Assembly (NCBI GenBank): GCA_946405045.1
Contig: CAMJFV010000065.1
Span: 1 to 9,087, forward strand
DNA: 9,087 nucleotides
Source of the DNA: an uncultured Bacteroidales bacterium
Lineage (GTDB): Bacteria > Bacteroidota > Bacteroidia > Bacteroidales > Paludibacteraceae
Reading direction: 5' to 3'
Under the pieces are notes generated by a model. It was given only the letters and a program-made list of their open reading frames with translations, was not told the DNA's origin and made no database searches. The position numbers were made by a program, and so were the translations under genes. Shown one piece after another: positions 1-7,142 of this stretch (positions within the stretch are counted from its first letter, which is position 1; each line of letters opens with the position of its first letter).

Positions 1-143
1 ACTCTTTTGTCCAATGTTGCCATTACTGAATCAATGGCAGCTTTACAAGAATCGTTAGACTCATTCTTTACTGTCTCCTTCTGTGAGCAGCTTGCGAAAA
101 TGCCCATAGCAACGACGGCGATAGGCAAGAATAATTTTTTCAT
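1..143 (-). CDS. Putative lipoprotein, N-terminal part only (cut by the window edge)
   Basis: The minus strand from an ATG at 143 gives 47 codons before the window ends. The product begins MKKLFLPIAVVAMGIFASCS: two lysines, a hydrophobic stretch of about 13 residues, and a good type II signal-peptidase lipobox (F-A-S-C) with the acylated cysteine at residue 19. After the cysteine it is polar (Gln, Lys, Glu, Asn, Asp, Ser), as expected for a flexible tether in the periplasm or on the cell surface. It therefore looks like a lipoprotein exported by Sec. What the mature domain does cannot be told from this fragment. The gene has its own upstream region after the purL terminator, with a -7-type promoter element about 35 bases before the ATG. 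There is no Shine-Dalgarno sequence, only an A-rich stretch, which is usual in this phylum. A plus-strand open frame covering the same bases has no supporting features. Confidence 0.75.
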   Translation of the reverse strand, partial: MKKLFLPIAVVAMGIFASCSQKETVKNESNDSCKAAIDSVMATLDKR

Positions 144-280
144 TTTTTTATTTAAGTATTTAATATCGAAAAACGGTGCAAAATTAAATCATATTCTTTT
201 TCGTTGTTATCCGTTATACATGGATTTTGATACAAATATTTTCAGGTCATGGTTTATCCTATGATGAAGAATAACACAAA
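144..280. other. Intergenic region between the purL terminator and the lipoprotein gene
   Basis: 137 A/T-rich bases. Besides the -7 element at 179-186 there is a short imperfect tandem GTTATCC/GTTATAC at 206-219, and TTATCC recurs at 254-259. These lie just upstream of the promoter, where an activator could bind, but they are too short to call. I see no small gene or structured RNA here. Confidence 0.4.
179..186 (-). promoter_or_regulatory. Bacteroidetes-type -7 promoter element for the partial lipoprotein gene
   Basis: Read on the minus strand this is TAATTTTG, an exact match to the TAnnTTTG -7 consensus of the Bacteroidetes primary sigma factor. It ends 35 bases before the ATG at 143, which would give a leader of roughly 28-30 bases. 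No clear TTTG -33 box is seen at the usual spacing of about 19-21 bases, so the call rests on the -7 element and its position between a terminator and a start codon. Confidence 0.5.
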
Positions 281-307
281 AAAAGGAAGGTTGTTCACCT
301 TCCTTTT
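281..307 (-). terminator. Rho-independent terminator after purL
   Basis: A perfect 11-base-pair stem (281-291 pairs with 297-307; arms AAAAGGAAGGT and ACCTTCCTTTT) encloses a 5-base loop. On the minus strand it runs into a tract of seven T at 284-278, partly within the stem. It starts 27 bases beyond the purL stop codon, so it closes the run of genes that ends with purL. On the plus strand the stem is followed by only four T and then C, and no gene lies on that strand, so it is assigned to the minus strand. Confidence 0.9.
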
Positions 308-334
308 CTTATAGCTAAACCACAAGGGTCATTC

Positions 335-3300
335 TTACTTCTTATTCTGTTCAACCCACTTTCTCGCATTTACAAATGCTTCGATCCATGGAGTCACCTC
401 ATCAGTTGACTTTCTGTTCAATGGGTAGTATGCCCACTGCCATGGGAAGATAGCACGCTCCAAATGTGGCATCATAGCCAAGTGACGACCGTCTGCCGAA
501 CAGATGGCTGCTGTAGCATACTTAGAACCGTTAGGGTTGGCTGGGTAACCGTCGTATACATATTTACCTACGATCTTGTATTCGCTCTCTGCGTAAGGAA
601 GATCGAACTTTCCTTCTCCGTGAGCCACCCAAATACCAAGGTTAGAGCCTGATAGCGACTTGAACATCACTGAATCGTTCTGTGGAATTGTCAATGCCAC
701 GAATGATGACTCAAACTTGTGAGAATCGTTGTGTAGCATACGTGGCTTCTGCTCATGGTTAGGATATACAAGTCCAAGCTCAACCATTAGCTGACATCCG
801 TTGCAGACTCCAAGAGAAAGTGTGTCAGGACGTGCGTAGTAGCGATCAAGTGCTGCCTTTGCCTTCTCATTGTATAGGAATCCTCCTGCCCAGCCTTTAG
901 CTGAACCAAGGACGTCTGAGTTGGAGAATCCACCACAGAATACAATCAAGTTGACATCATCCAATGTCTCACGACCTGATGCCAAGTCTGTCATGTGGAC
1001 ATCCTTCACGTCGAAGCCAGCCAAATACATTGAGTATGCCATCTCACGGTCTCCGTTTGTTCCCTTCTCACGGATGATTGCCGCTTTGATTCCTGATGGA
1101 GCTGTACGGTCGGCTGTGATTCCAAGTTTTGATAGCTTGCCAGAGAATTCAGAGTTGAACTTGAATCTCAATGGCTGGTTCTTATAGTTCTCGTAACGCT
1201 TCTTTGCACAAATCTCACCGCTCTGCTTTCTGTCAAGCAAGTAAGATGACTTGAACCATACGTCACGAAGCTGATCGATCTGGAAGTCGTGCTTGAACTT
1301 ATCTTTAGCTACTCTTACGACTCTGTCTTCCATTGGAGTTGCGATCTTGGCGAAACCAACACCAGCCTCTCTCATCATCTTCTCTGCCAATGCACAGTCT
1401 GAAACCTGTACCAAAACGCCTGGATTCTCAGCGAACAATACCTTCAATACATCATCACCTACGCCATTCAAATCTACGTTCAAACCGCCTTCTGAATTTG
1501 CGAAACACATCTCAAGAAGAGCAGTCAACATACCACCCTCTGAAATATCGTGTCCAGCAAGTACGATGCCTTCTTTGATCATCTCCTGAACAGTGTTGAA
1601 TGCATCCATGAAGTATTCTGTGTCAGTCACACAAGGAACTTCGCTTCCTACTTTGTTCAATGATGCGAACAATGCAGAACCACCAAGCTTCAAGCTGTCG
1701 AATGAGAAATCAATATAGTAAACGGCTGAACCAGGTACGTTAGCGATAACTGGAGTCACGATGCCTCTTACGTCAGAAACCTCAGCTCCGGCAGAAATGA
1801 TCACTGTGCCTGGAGAATATACTTTCTCATTGCCATACTTCTGTGTCATAGACAATGAGTCTTTTCCTGTTGGAATATTGATGCCAAGTGAACATGCGAA
1901 ATCGCTGGCTGCGTTGACTGCCTTATACAATCTTGCATCCTCACCAGGATTCTTACATGGCCACATCCAGTTTGCACTCAACGATACGCTGTCCAATCCT
2001 TCTGCTAGAGGAGCGAACACGATATTTGTCAATGCCTCTGCGATTGCAAGTACTGAACCAGCCTCTGGATCAGCAAGAGCTGCGATAGGAGCATGTCCGA
2101 TAGACGTTGCGATACCTGCCTTTCCACGGTAATCCAACGCTACAGCACCAAGGTCTGCCAATGGCAACTGCACCTCTCCAACTGTCTGCTGGCGTGCTAC
2201 CTTTCCTGTGACTGAACGGTCTACCTTGTTAGTCAACCAATCCTTACATGCAACACTCTCAAGCTGAAGGACGTTGTTGATGTATTCGTCTACCTTGCTT
2301 ACATTGATAGTTGCGTCAGTATAGTGCTCCTCTACAGAATTGTCTGTGATGACAGTGCGTGGAGGGTTACCGATCATATCCTTCATCTCCAAGTCGATAG
2401 GCTTCTCGCCATTCTTCTTTTCGAATACGAACTTGTTGTCTCCTGTAGTCTCTCCGACAACATACATTGGAGCACGCTCACGATCAGCGATCTTCTTGAT
2501 TAGATCAATATCTTTCTCGTGAACAAGAAGACCCATACGCTCCTGGCTCTCGTTTCCGATAATCTCTTTCGCTGAAAGAGTAACGTCGCCGATTGGAAGA
2601 GCATCCATATCTATCTTACCTCCTGTCTCCTCAACAAGTTCTGACAAACAGTTCAAGTGTCCACCTGCACCGTGGTCGTGGATAGAGACGATAGGGTTAG
2701 AATCGCTTTCCGCAAGTGTTCTGATCACGTTAGAAACTCGCTTCTGCATCTCTGCGTTTGCACGCTGCACTGCGTTTAGCTCGATTGCGTTTGAGTACTG
2801 GCCTGTCTCAACTGATGAAACGGCTCCACCACCCATACCGATGCGGTAGTTGTCTCCACCCATCACTACAACCTTCTCACCTGGCTCTGCATGACCCTTC
2901 TGCGCATCTTTCATCTTGGCGAAACCGACACCTCCTGCAAGCATGATAACCTTGTCGAAAGCGAACTTCTTGTCGTTCTCCTGATGCTCGAATGTCAACA
3001 ATGAACCACAGATTAGAGGCTGTCCGAACTTGTTACCGAAATCGCTGGCTCCGTTGGATGCCTTGATCAAAATCTGCTCTGGAGTCTGGTAAAGCCAGTT
3101 TCTCTCCTTCATCGCCTGCTCCCATGATCTTCCGTTCTCTGTACGTGGATATGAAGTCATGTAGACTGCTGTTCCGGCGATAGGCAAACTTGCCTTACCT
3201 CCACCCAGACGGTCACGGATCTCACCACCTGAACCAGTCGCTGCTCCGTTGAATGGCTCAACTGTAGTTGGGAAGTTGTGAGTCTCGGCTTTCAATGAGA

Positions 3301-4024
3301 TGACAGACTGTATCTTCTTCACCTCAAAATAGTCTGGTTTGTCTCCTGACTTTGGAGCGAACTGCTCGATCTCAGGACCAGCGTTGAATGCAACGTTATC
3401 TTTATAAGCTGAAACCAACTTGTTAGGGTTAGTCTCAGATGTTTTCTTGATCATAGCGAAAAGTGAGCTCTCCATCTCTTTGCCATCGATGATGAACTTT
3501 CCGCCGAATATCTTATGACGGCAGTGCTCAGAGTTCACCTGTGAGAATCCGAACACCTCACTGTCTGTAAGTTTTCTTCCGATTTTTGCACTTACGCTCT
3601 TCAAGTACTCGATTTCCTGTGGGTTAAGTGCAAGACCCTCTTGCTTGTTGTATTCTTCAATATCGTCAATGTAGACAATTGGATCAGGGGTCTTTGAGAT
3701 AGTGAAGATATCTTGGTTCAAGCCATTGTAGATACGCTGTAGCATTGGGTCATGCTCTGCGTTCTCGCCTGAAGCCACAAAATATTCCTCGATTCTCTCA
3801 ATGCCAGAAATACCCATGTTCTGAGTTATTTCCACTGCGTTCGTACTCCAAGGAGTAATCATCTCGCGACGTGGGCCAACGAACCAACCGTTGATGCTAT
3901 CACACTCCATGTACTTAGCACCACTGAATGCCCAAGTGAGTTTCTTAATGTCTTCCTCACCCAATTTCGACGAAACACCGACTGCAATTATGCCGGCATC
4001 CTCTTTTTTGAAAAATAATATCAT
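335..4024 (-). CDS. purL: Phosphoribosylformylglycinamidine synthase, long single-chain form
   Basis: This enzyme (EC 6.3.5.3) makes FGAM from FGAR, ATP and glutamine, the fourth step of de novo purine synthesis in the cytoplasm. The 1229-residue length matches the large fused type, in which PurS-like, synthetase and glutaminase parts share one chain. Residues 1-150 are the PurS-like domain and linker. The duplicated ATP-grasp-unrelated synthetase core follows, with SEHCRHK at 165-171, KAETHNFPTTVEPFNG at 245-260, GSGGEIRDRLGGG at 264-276, IHDHGAGG at 448-455, GKDSLSM at 720-726 and GHDISEGG at 824-831. The C-terminal class I glutamine amidotransferase domain starts near 978 and has the nucleophile Cys1074 (GVCNGC), with His1187 and Glu1189 (MPHLER) completing the triad. 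All key residues are present, so it should be active. The start is 22 bases after the amidohydrolase stop, with A/T-rich sequence and no Shine-Dalgarno; the N-terminus MILFFK is usual for this phylum. It is the last gene before the terminator. Confidence 0.98.
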   Translation of the reverse strand: MILFFKKEDAGIIAVGVSSKLGEEDIKKLTWAFSGAKYMECDSINGWFVGPRREMITPWSTNAVEITQNMGISGIERIEEYFVASGENAEHDPMLQRIYNGLNQDIFTISKTPDPIVYIDDIEEYNKQEGLALNPQEIEYLKSVSAKIGRKLTDSEVFGFSQVNSEHCRHKIFGGKFIIDGKEMESSLFAMIKKTSETNPNKLVSAYKDNVAFNAGPEIEQFAPKSGDKPDYFEVKKIQSVISLKAETHNFPTTVEPFNGAATGSGGEIRDRLGGGKASLPIAGTAVYMTSYPRTENGRSWEQAMKERNWLYQTPEQILIKASNGASDFGNKFGQPLICGSLLTFEHQENDKKFAFDKVIMLAGGVGFAKMKDAQKGHAEPGEKVVVMGGDNYRIGMGGGAVSSVETGQYSNAIELNAVQRANAEMQKRVSNVIRTLAESDSNPIVSIHDHGAGGHLNCLSELVEETGGKIDMDALPIGDVTLSAKEIIGNESQERMGLLVHEKDIDLIKKIADRERAPMYVVGETTGDNKFVFEKKNGEKPIDLEMKDMIGNPPRTVITDNSVEEHYTDATINVSKVDEYINNVLQLESVACKDWLTNKVDRSVTGKVARQQTVGEVQLPLADLGAVALDYRGKAGIATSIGHAPIAALADPEAGSVLAIAEALTNIVFAPLAEGLDSVSLSANWMWPCKNPGEDARLYKAVNAASDFACSLGINIPTGKDSLSMTQKYGNEKVYSPGTVIISAGAEVSDVRGIVTPVIANVPGSAVYYIDFSFDSLKLGGSALFASLNKVGSEVPCVTDTEYFMDAFNTVQEMIKEGIVLAGHDISEGGMLTALLEMCFANSEGGLNVDLNGVGDDVLKVLFAENPGVLVQVSDCALAEKMMREAGVGFAKIATPMEDRVVRVAKDKFKHDFQIDQLRDVWFKSSYLLDRKQSGEICAKKRYENYKNQPLRFKFNSEFSGKLSKLGITADRTAPSGIKAAIIREKGTNGDREMAYSMYLAGFDVKDVHMTDLASGRETLDDVNLIVFCGGFSNSDVLGSAKGWAGGFLYNEKAKAALDRYYARPDTLSLGVCNGCQLMVELGLVYPNHEQKPRMLHNDSHKFESSFVALTIPQNDSVMFKSLSGSNLGIWVAHGEGKFDLPYAESEYKIVGKYVYDGYPANPNGSKYATAAICSADGRHLAMMPHLERAIFPWQWAYYPLNRKSTDEVTPWIEAFVNARKWVEQNKK

Positions 4025-4046
4025 ATTGTGTTGAAATATTTTTGTC

Positions 4047-5291
4047 TTATTTCTTCATCGCTTTGAATCTTGCACAAACTCTGTGTGCATCTTCAATGAT
4101 CTTGTCTTCTCCTGGCACAACGCCCGAACGCATCACGACACGTCCGTTGCAGATCACTGTGTCTATACATCTGCTGTCTGCCGAATAGACAAGGTTGGAA
4201 ATCAAATTGTAGTCTGGCACAAGTCTTTCGTTGCTCATGTCTACAAGCACGGCATCTGCCAATTTACCTTCTGCTATAACTCCCGCGTCGATACCGAATG
4301 CTTCCGCTCCTGCTCTTGTCGCCATGTCGAAAACATAGTCTGCTGGTGCAGATTCAGCATCTTCAGTAAGCTTAGCAAGCAATGCGAAGAATTTCATCTC
4401 CTGCATCATGTCAAGATTATTGTTCGACGATACACCGTCTGTGCCAAGCACCACTCTTGAACCGCGTGAACGGTGCTGAGTAGTGTGGAATGCTCCACTT
4501 GCCAGTTTCATGTTTGATGTCGGATTCGACACGATCACACACTGGCGTTTTGCAAGTATATCCGCATCACTGTCTGAAGTGTGGACAACGTGAGCCAAGG
4601 CTGTCTTTTCTGTCAATACTCCAAGGCTGTCTAGCCATTCCACTGGCGACATTCCATGCTCTGCTTTGCAATCTTCAACCTCTTTCGCTGTCTCCGACAA
4701 ATGTGTATGAATCATCACGCCTGCTTTGTCTGCCTCTTTCACACATCTCTCAAACAACTCTTTCGATACAGTGTATGGAGCGTGTGGGGCGACGGCAAGT
4801 CTCACCAATTCTGTACTTTTAAAAGAATGTAGGAGTCCGAATCGTCCACTAATCGACTCTTCTCCCATTCTGTCCATCAAGGAGATTCCGATCTGTGCGC
4901 GTACACCCATCTCTTCACAAGCTTTGATGCTCTCTTCCACCATGCCGTACATGTCGTTGAAGAAGACGGTGCCGGATTTGATCATCTCCAGCAATGCAAG
5001 TTTTGTGCCGACGTAGATGTCTTCCTCCACCATCTGGTCTTCCACTGGCCAGATATGGTCGTTGAGCCATGTGAACAGAGGTAAATCATCTGCGTAACTG
5101 CGCAACAATGTCATTGCAGCGTGGCAATGTCCATTGTAGAACGGAGGAATTATTGCAAAACCTTTGCCGTCAATCTCCTGATCGGCGTTCTCTGTGATAT
5201 TTGGGGCAATTCTGCTGAAACGATTGCCTTTTATCAAAACATCGGTGGTTTTGCCATTAAGCGACACACCTTTTATCAGTATACTACTCAT
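4047..5291 (-). CDS. mtaD: Amidohydrolase, probable 5'-methylthioadenosine/S-adenosylhomocysteine deaminase
   Basis: A 414-residue member of the metal-dependent amidohydrolase superfamily, closest in its motifs to MtaD-type deaminases, which convert S-adenosylhomocysteine, methylthioadenosine and often adenosine to the inosyl forms with release of ammonia. The metal ligands are His55 and His57 (NGHCH), His197 (IHTHLSE) and Asp285 (LGTDG). Glu200 is the expected proton shuttle. Trp75 and Glu84 (TWLNDHIWPVE) are at the positions used for substrate binding in the Thermotoga enzyme TM0936, and His170 (APHAPYTV) and the SNNNLDM stretch at 289-295 also fit. No signal peptide is present, so it is cytoplasmic. 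The flanking genes are a CvfB-like gene 22 bases upstream and purL 22 bases downstream, which suggests co-transcription and a link to purine and SAM by-product metabolism. The ATG has a strong AGGAGG ahead of it, unlike its neighbours. A related specificity such as guanine, cytosine or chlorohydrolase-type substrates is less likely but cannot be excluded by motifs alone. Confidence 0.85.
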   Translation of the reverse strand: MSSILIKGVSLNGKTTDVLIKGNRFSRIAPNITENADQEIDGKGFAIIPPFYNGHCHAAMTLLRSYADDLPLFTWLNDHIWPVEDQMVEEDIYVGTKLALLEMIKSGTVFFNDMYGMVEESIKACEEMGVRAQIGISLMDRMGEESISGRFGLLHSFKSTELVRLAVAPHAPYTVSKELFERCVKEADKAGVMIHTHLSETAKEVEDCKAEHGMSPVEWLDSLGVLTEKTALAHVVHTSDSDADILAKRQCVIVSNPTSNMKLASGAFHTTQHRSRGSRVVLGTDGVSSNNNLDMMQEMKFFALLAKLTEDAESAPADYVFDMATRAGAEAFGIDAGVIAEGKLADAVLVDMSNERLVPDYNLISNLVYSADSRCIDTVICNGRVVMRSGVVPGEDKIIEDAHRVCARFKAMKK

Positions 5292-5299
5292 ACTCTTTC

Positions 5300-5305
5300 C
5301 CTCCT
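5300..5305 (-). promoter_or_regulatory. Canonical Shine-Dalgarno sequence before the amidohydrolase
   Basis: The minus strand reads AGGAGG, followed by 8 bases (GAAAGAGT) and then the ATG at 5291. This supports the chosen start. It is notable because none of the other six starts visible here has more than a trivial match, and Bacteroidota genes rarely use such a site. Confidence 0.8.
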
Positions 5306-5313
5306 AATTTTAT

Positions 5314-6147
5314 TTACACAAGACAAATGTAATCCTCGTGTATCTCTATCAAACGTTGTTTGAACAATACTCCGATGGATTTCTTGAAACTCTTTTTGCT
5401 GCATCCGAACATATCGGCGATTAATCCTGCGTCCGATCTGTCTGACACTCTCAAGATTCCATTGTTCTTATGTAATTCATCCATAATTATCTCCGATAAC
5501 TCATCAGTCACTTTGAAACCAAGTGGCTGTAGGGAGATGTCTATTTTGCCGTCTTCGCGGACATTCTTTACATAACCTGTATAAAGTGCGCCTATCTCGA
5601 TCTCTTGGAATATTTCACTTTGGTATATCATTCCCCAGTGAGCGTTGTTGACAATCACTTTATATCCTCGTTCGTGACGAGATGCGATCATAATATCCAC
5701 CTCATCGTTAAACTCGTATTTTGCAGGAGAGACGTTGAGATACTGGTCTATTTTGCTTGTTGCTATGATCTGACGAGTCACCAAATCGTAGTAAACATAT
5801 ACCAGATAACGTCTGTCTATCTGCATACGCATGGTCATCTCTCGTGACGGCAGGAATAAAGGACGCGATAGTCCCCAGTCGAGCAAAGCTCCTGCTTTTG
5901 AAACCTCATCTACATAAAGATAACCGAATTCGCCTGGCATTACATACGGCATCATTGTGGTCGGCACCATCTCTCGTTTGGCATTCATAAAGATGAATAC
6001 TTCAACCTGTTGGCCGACTTCCGCACCGTCTGGCAATTCCAGTTTGCGCATAAAAAGAGTATCACCGTCGACTGTATCCTTAAGGATATAGCCGTCGGCT
6101 CTTATCTCTGATATTTCTAGTATGTTTTTTTTACCTATTTCTAACAT
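5314..6147 (-). CDS. cvfB: CvfB-like S1 RNA-binding protein
   Basis: A 277-residue protein matching the CvfB/YitL family in length and layout: S1-like domains followed by a C-terminal winged helix, a family that binds RNA and affects gene expression in Gram-positive bacteria. Residues 1-65 form a first, divergent OB-fold. Residues 70-130 carry the family-typical segment GALLDWGLSRPLFLPSREM (86-104). Residues 140-208 hold a further S1-like part, with GYVKNVREDGKIDISLQPLG at 191-210. The tail from about 217 (DELHKNNG, then FGCSKKSFKKSIGVLFKQRL at 247-266) fits the winged helix. No signal peptide is present, so it is cytoplasmic. It begins 8 bases after the lipoprotein stop codon with no Shine-Dalgarno, suggesting coupled translation, and ends 22 bases before the amidohydrolase. 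In this phylum its RNA targets are unknown to me; the gene symbol reflects family membership rather than proven function. Confidence 0.85.
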   Translation of the reverse strand: MLEIGKKNILEISEIRADGYILKDTVDGDTLFMRKLELPDGAEVGQQVEVFIFMNAKREMVPTTMMPYVMPGEFGYLYVDEVSKAGALLDWGLSRPLFLPSREMTMRMQIDRRYLVYVYYDLVTRQIIATSKIDQYLNVSPAKYEFNDEVDIMIASRHERGYKVIVNNAHWGMIYQSEIFQEIEIGALYTGYVKNVREDGKIDISLQPLGFKVTDELSEIIMDELHKNNGILRVSDRSDAGLIADMFGCSKKSFKKSIGVLFKQRLIEIHEDYICLV

Positions 6148-6155
6148 ATTTGCGA

Positions 6156-7016
6156 TTAGTTCGCCGAGTGCTTTCTCAAGAATTCTCTACAACTGTCTTT
6201 TACGACTTTCGTATATTCTGGAGTAGGGAACTCGTTTGCTCCTTCCACTTCGATAAATTCAGCCAACTCTCCAAGTTGAGATGCCAACTGTTTTGAATTT
6301 AGAAGTTCTGTACTCTGTTCATTAGACGTTCCGTGGAAGACCAAACTTTTAATCTCATTGTCAAAGTTTTTCTCAAACTCGTTCAAGTTCAAAGCCGAAT
6401 TAGTAGATATAGAAATCATACCTCTGATTCCTTCTTTAGAAAGAGGCTCTGTTCCAGACACATATGTATAAATGTATGACGCAACGACAACTGCACCAGA
6501 AGCATTACCAGCCAAGAATATTCTTGTTGTGTCAATGCCATATTTGTCTGCTTTCTTTTTCAACGTAGTAAGAGCATCATTCACGTCGTTCAATGCTGTA
6601 CGGAAAGTTTTGATTGTCTTATCGTTGTTGCGGTCAGCCTTAATGTTCGAACATTTTGGTATACAAACCTTATAGCCCAAATCAATGAAGACGCGAGGCC
6701 ACTCGAATGAAGGCATATCTTTTACATCACCTTCAATGAACAAGACTACTGGCATTTTCTCTTGTTCTTTTTTCTCTGGTCCATAAATCGACATTGTACG
6801 GAACTGGTCAAGCACGTCACAGTCAATACAAACAGCGTACGACAATTTGTCTACATAGCACTCTGCGTTAAGATTCTCTACTGGCACAAATTCAGCGGGT
6901 GTTGTCTTTGTTGAATCAACAGCCTCTACAGGAGCAGCTCCCTCTTTACTTGAACCAGCACAACAGCACATCAATGTTGAAAGTGCGAAAGCAAAAATAT
7001 ATGCACAGATCTTCAT
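6156..7016 (-). CDS. Lipoprotein with a degenerate alpha/beta-hydrolase domain, probable pseudoenzyme
   Basis: 286 residues. The N-terminus has a lysine, a hydrophobic stretch and three cysteines in a row (17-19), so it is probably lipidated in the envelope, though which cysteine is used is unclear. A polar linker runs to about residue 50. From about 55 the pattern is that of dienelactone hydrolase/feruloyl-esterase-like alpha/beta hydrolases: strand PVVLFIEGD (89-97), WPRVFIDLGYKVCIP (106-120), a helix NDVNDALTTLKKKADKYGID (143-162), and the nucleophile-elbow region RIFLAGNASGA (165-175). The catalytic residues are not as expected. The elbow reads G-N-A-S-G, with Ala172 where the serine should be. 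HGTSN (228-232) has Asn where the acid Asp usually sits. GANEF (259-263) lacks the histidine. The oxyanion HGG is EGD (95-97). It is probably inactive, perhaps a binding protein. It also has CxxC (63, 66) and CxxxC (118, 122) motifs. It opens the run that includes CvfB, the amidohydrolase and PurL. Confidence 0.72.
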   Translation of the reverse strand: MKICAYIFAFALSTLMCCCAGSSKEGAAPVEAVDSTKTTPAEFVPVENLNAECYVDKLSYAVCIDCDVLDQFRTMSIYGPEKKEQEKMPVVLFIEGDVKDMPSFEWPRVFIDLGYKVCIPKCSNIKADRNNDKTIKTFRTALNDVNDALTTLKKKADKYGIDTTRIFLAGNASGAVVVASYIYTYVSGTEPLSKEGIRGMISISTNSALNLNEFEKNFDNEIKSLVFHGTSNEQSTELLNSKQLASQLGELAEFIEVEGANEFPTPEYTKVVKDSCREFLRKHSAN

Positions 7017-7142
7017 AATTAATATTTTTTAATAAATCTCAGCTAAATATATGAATATTTTAAGACTAACAGGTCTTGTGTTGTCAAAAAACTTCATAAA
7101 AGTTAATAATTCTTTGATATTCACCACGACTTACTTGCAATA
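7017..7142 (-). other. Intergenic region between the DJ-1-family gene and the lipoprotein gene
   Basis: 126 bases, strongly A/T-rich, and the only sizeable gap between the two gene clusters. No convincing terminator is present: one short hairpin (arms AAGAC and GTCTT, 7063-7078) is only 5 base pairs with no T-tract. The upstream transcript may therefore read through into the second cluster, or stop by a factor-dependent route that the sequence does not show. Confidence 0.5.
7044..7051 (-). promoter_or_regulatory. Possible weak -7 promoter element for the lipoprotein-cvfB-mtaD-purL run
   Basis: The minus strand reads TATATTTA, one base off the Bacteroidetes TAnnTTTG consensus, and ends 27 bases before the ATG at 7016. 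There is no TTTG at the usual -33 distance; a TTTTTTG tract lies about 33 bases further upstream, which is too far. In such A/T-rich DNA a match like this can arise by chance. Confidence 0.3.

Noticed and set aside
206..259. Short repeats of TTATCC/GTTATNC upstream of the partial lipoprotein promoter
   Set aside because: Units of 6-7 bases, irregularly spaced and in an A/T-rich region; no basis for naming a regulator.
7..264. Plus-strand open frame of 85 codons at the window start
   Set aside because: It overlaps, on the opposite strand, a clear lipoprotein signal peptide and its promoter region; its own product has no recognisable features.
1761..2132. Open frame of 123 codons on the plus strand inside purL
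   Set aside because: It lies antisense to a highly conserved enzyme, has no ribosome site or recognisable domain, and its composition is what complementing a well-used coding frame gives. The other plus-strand open frames in the window are rejected for the same reason.
7063..7078. Inverted repeat AAGAC/GTCTT in the gap between the two gene clusters
   Set aside because: Only 5 base pairs with a 6-base loop and no T-tract on either side; too weak to call a terminator or operator.
7080..7105. A TTGACA-like hexamer on the minus strand (near 7084) followed by TAAAAT, resembling an E. coli sigma-70 promoter
   Set aside because: The spacing would be about 19 bases and the Bacteroidetes primary sigma factor uses a different consensus; matches of this kind are expected by chance in A/T-rich DNA.
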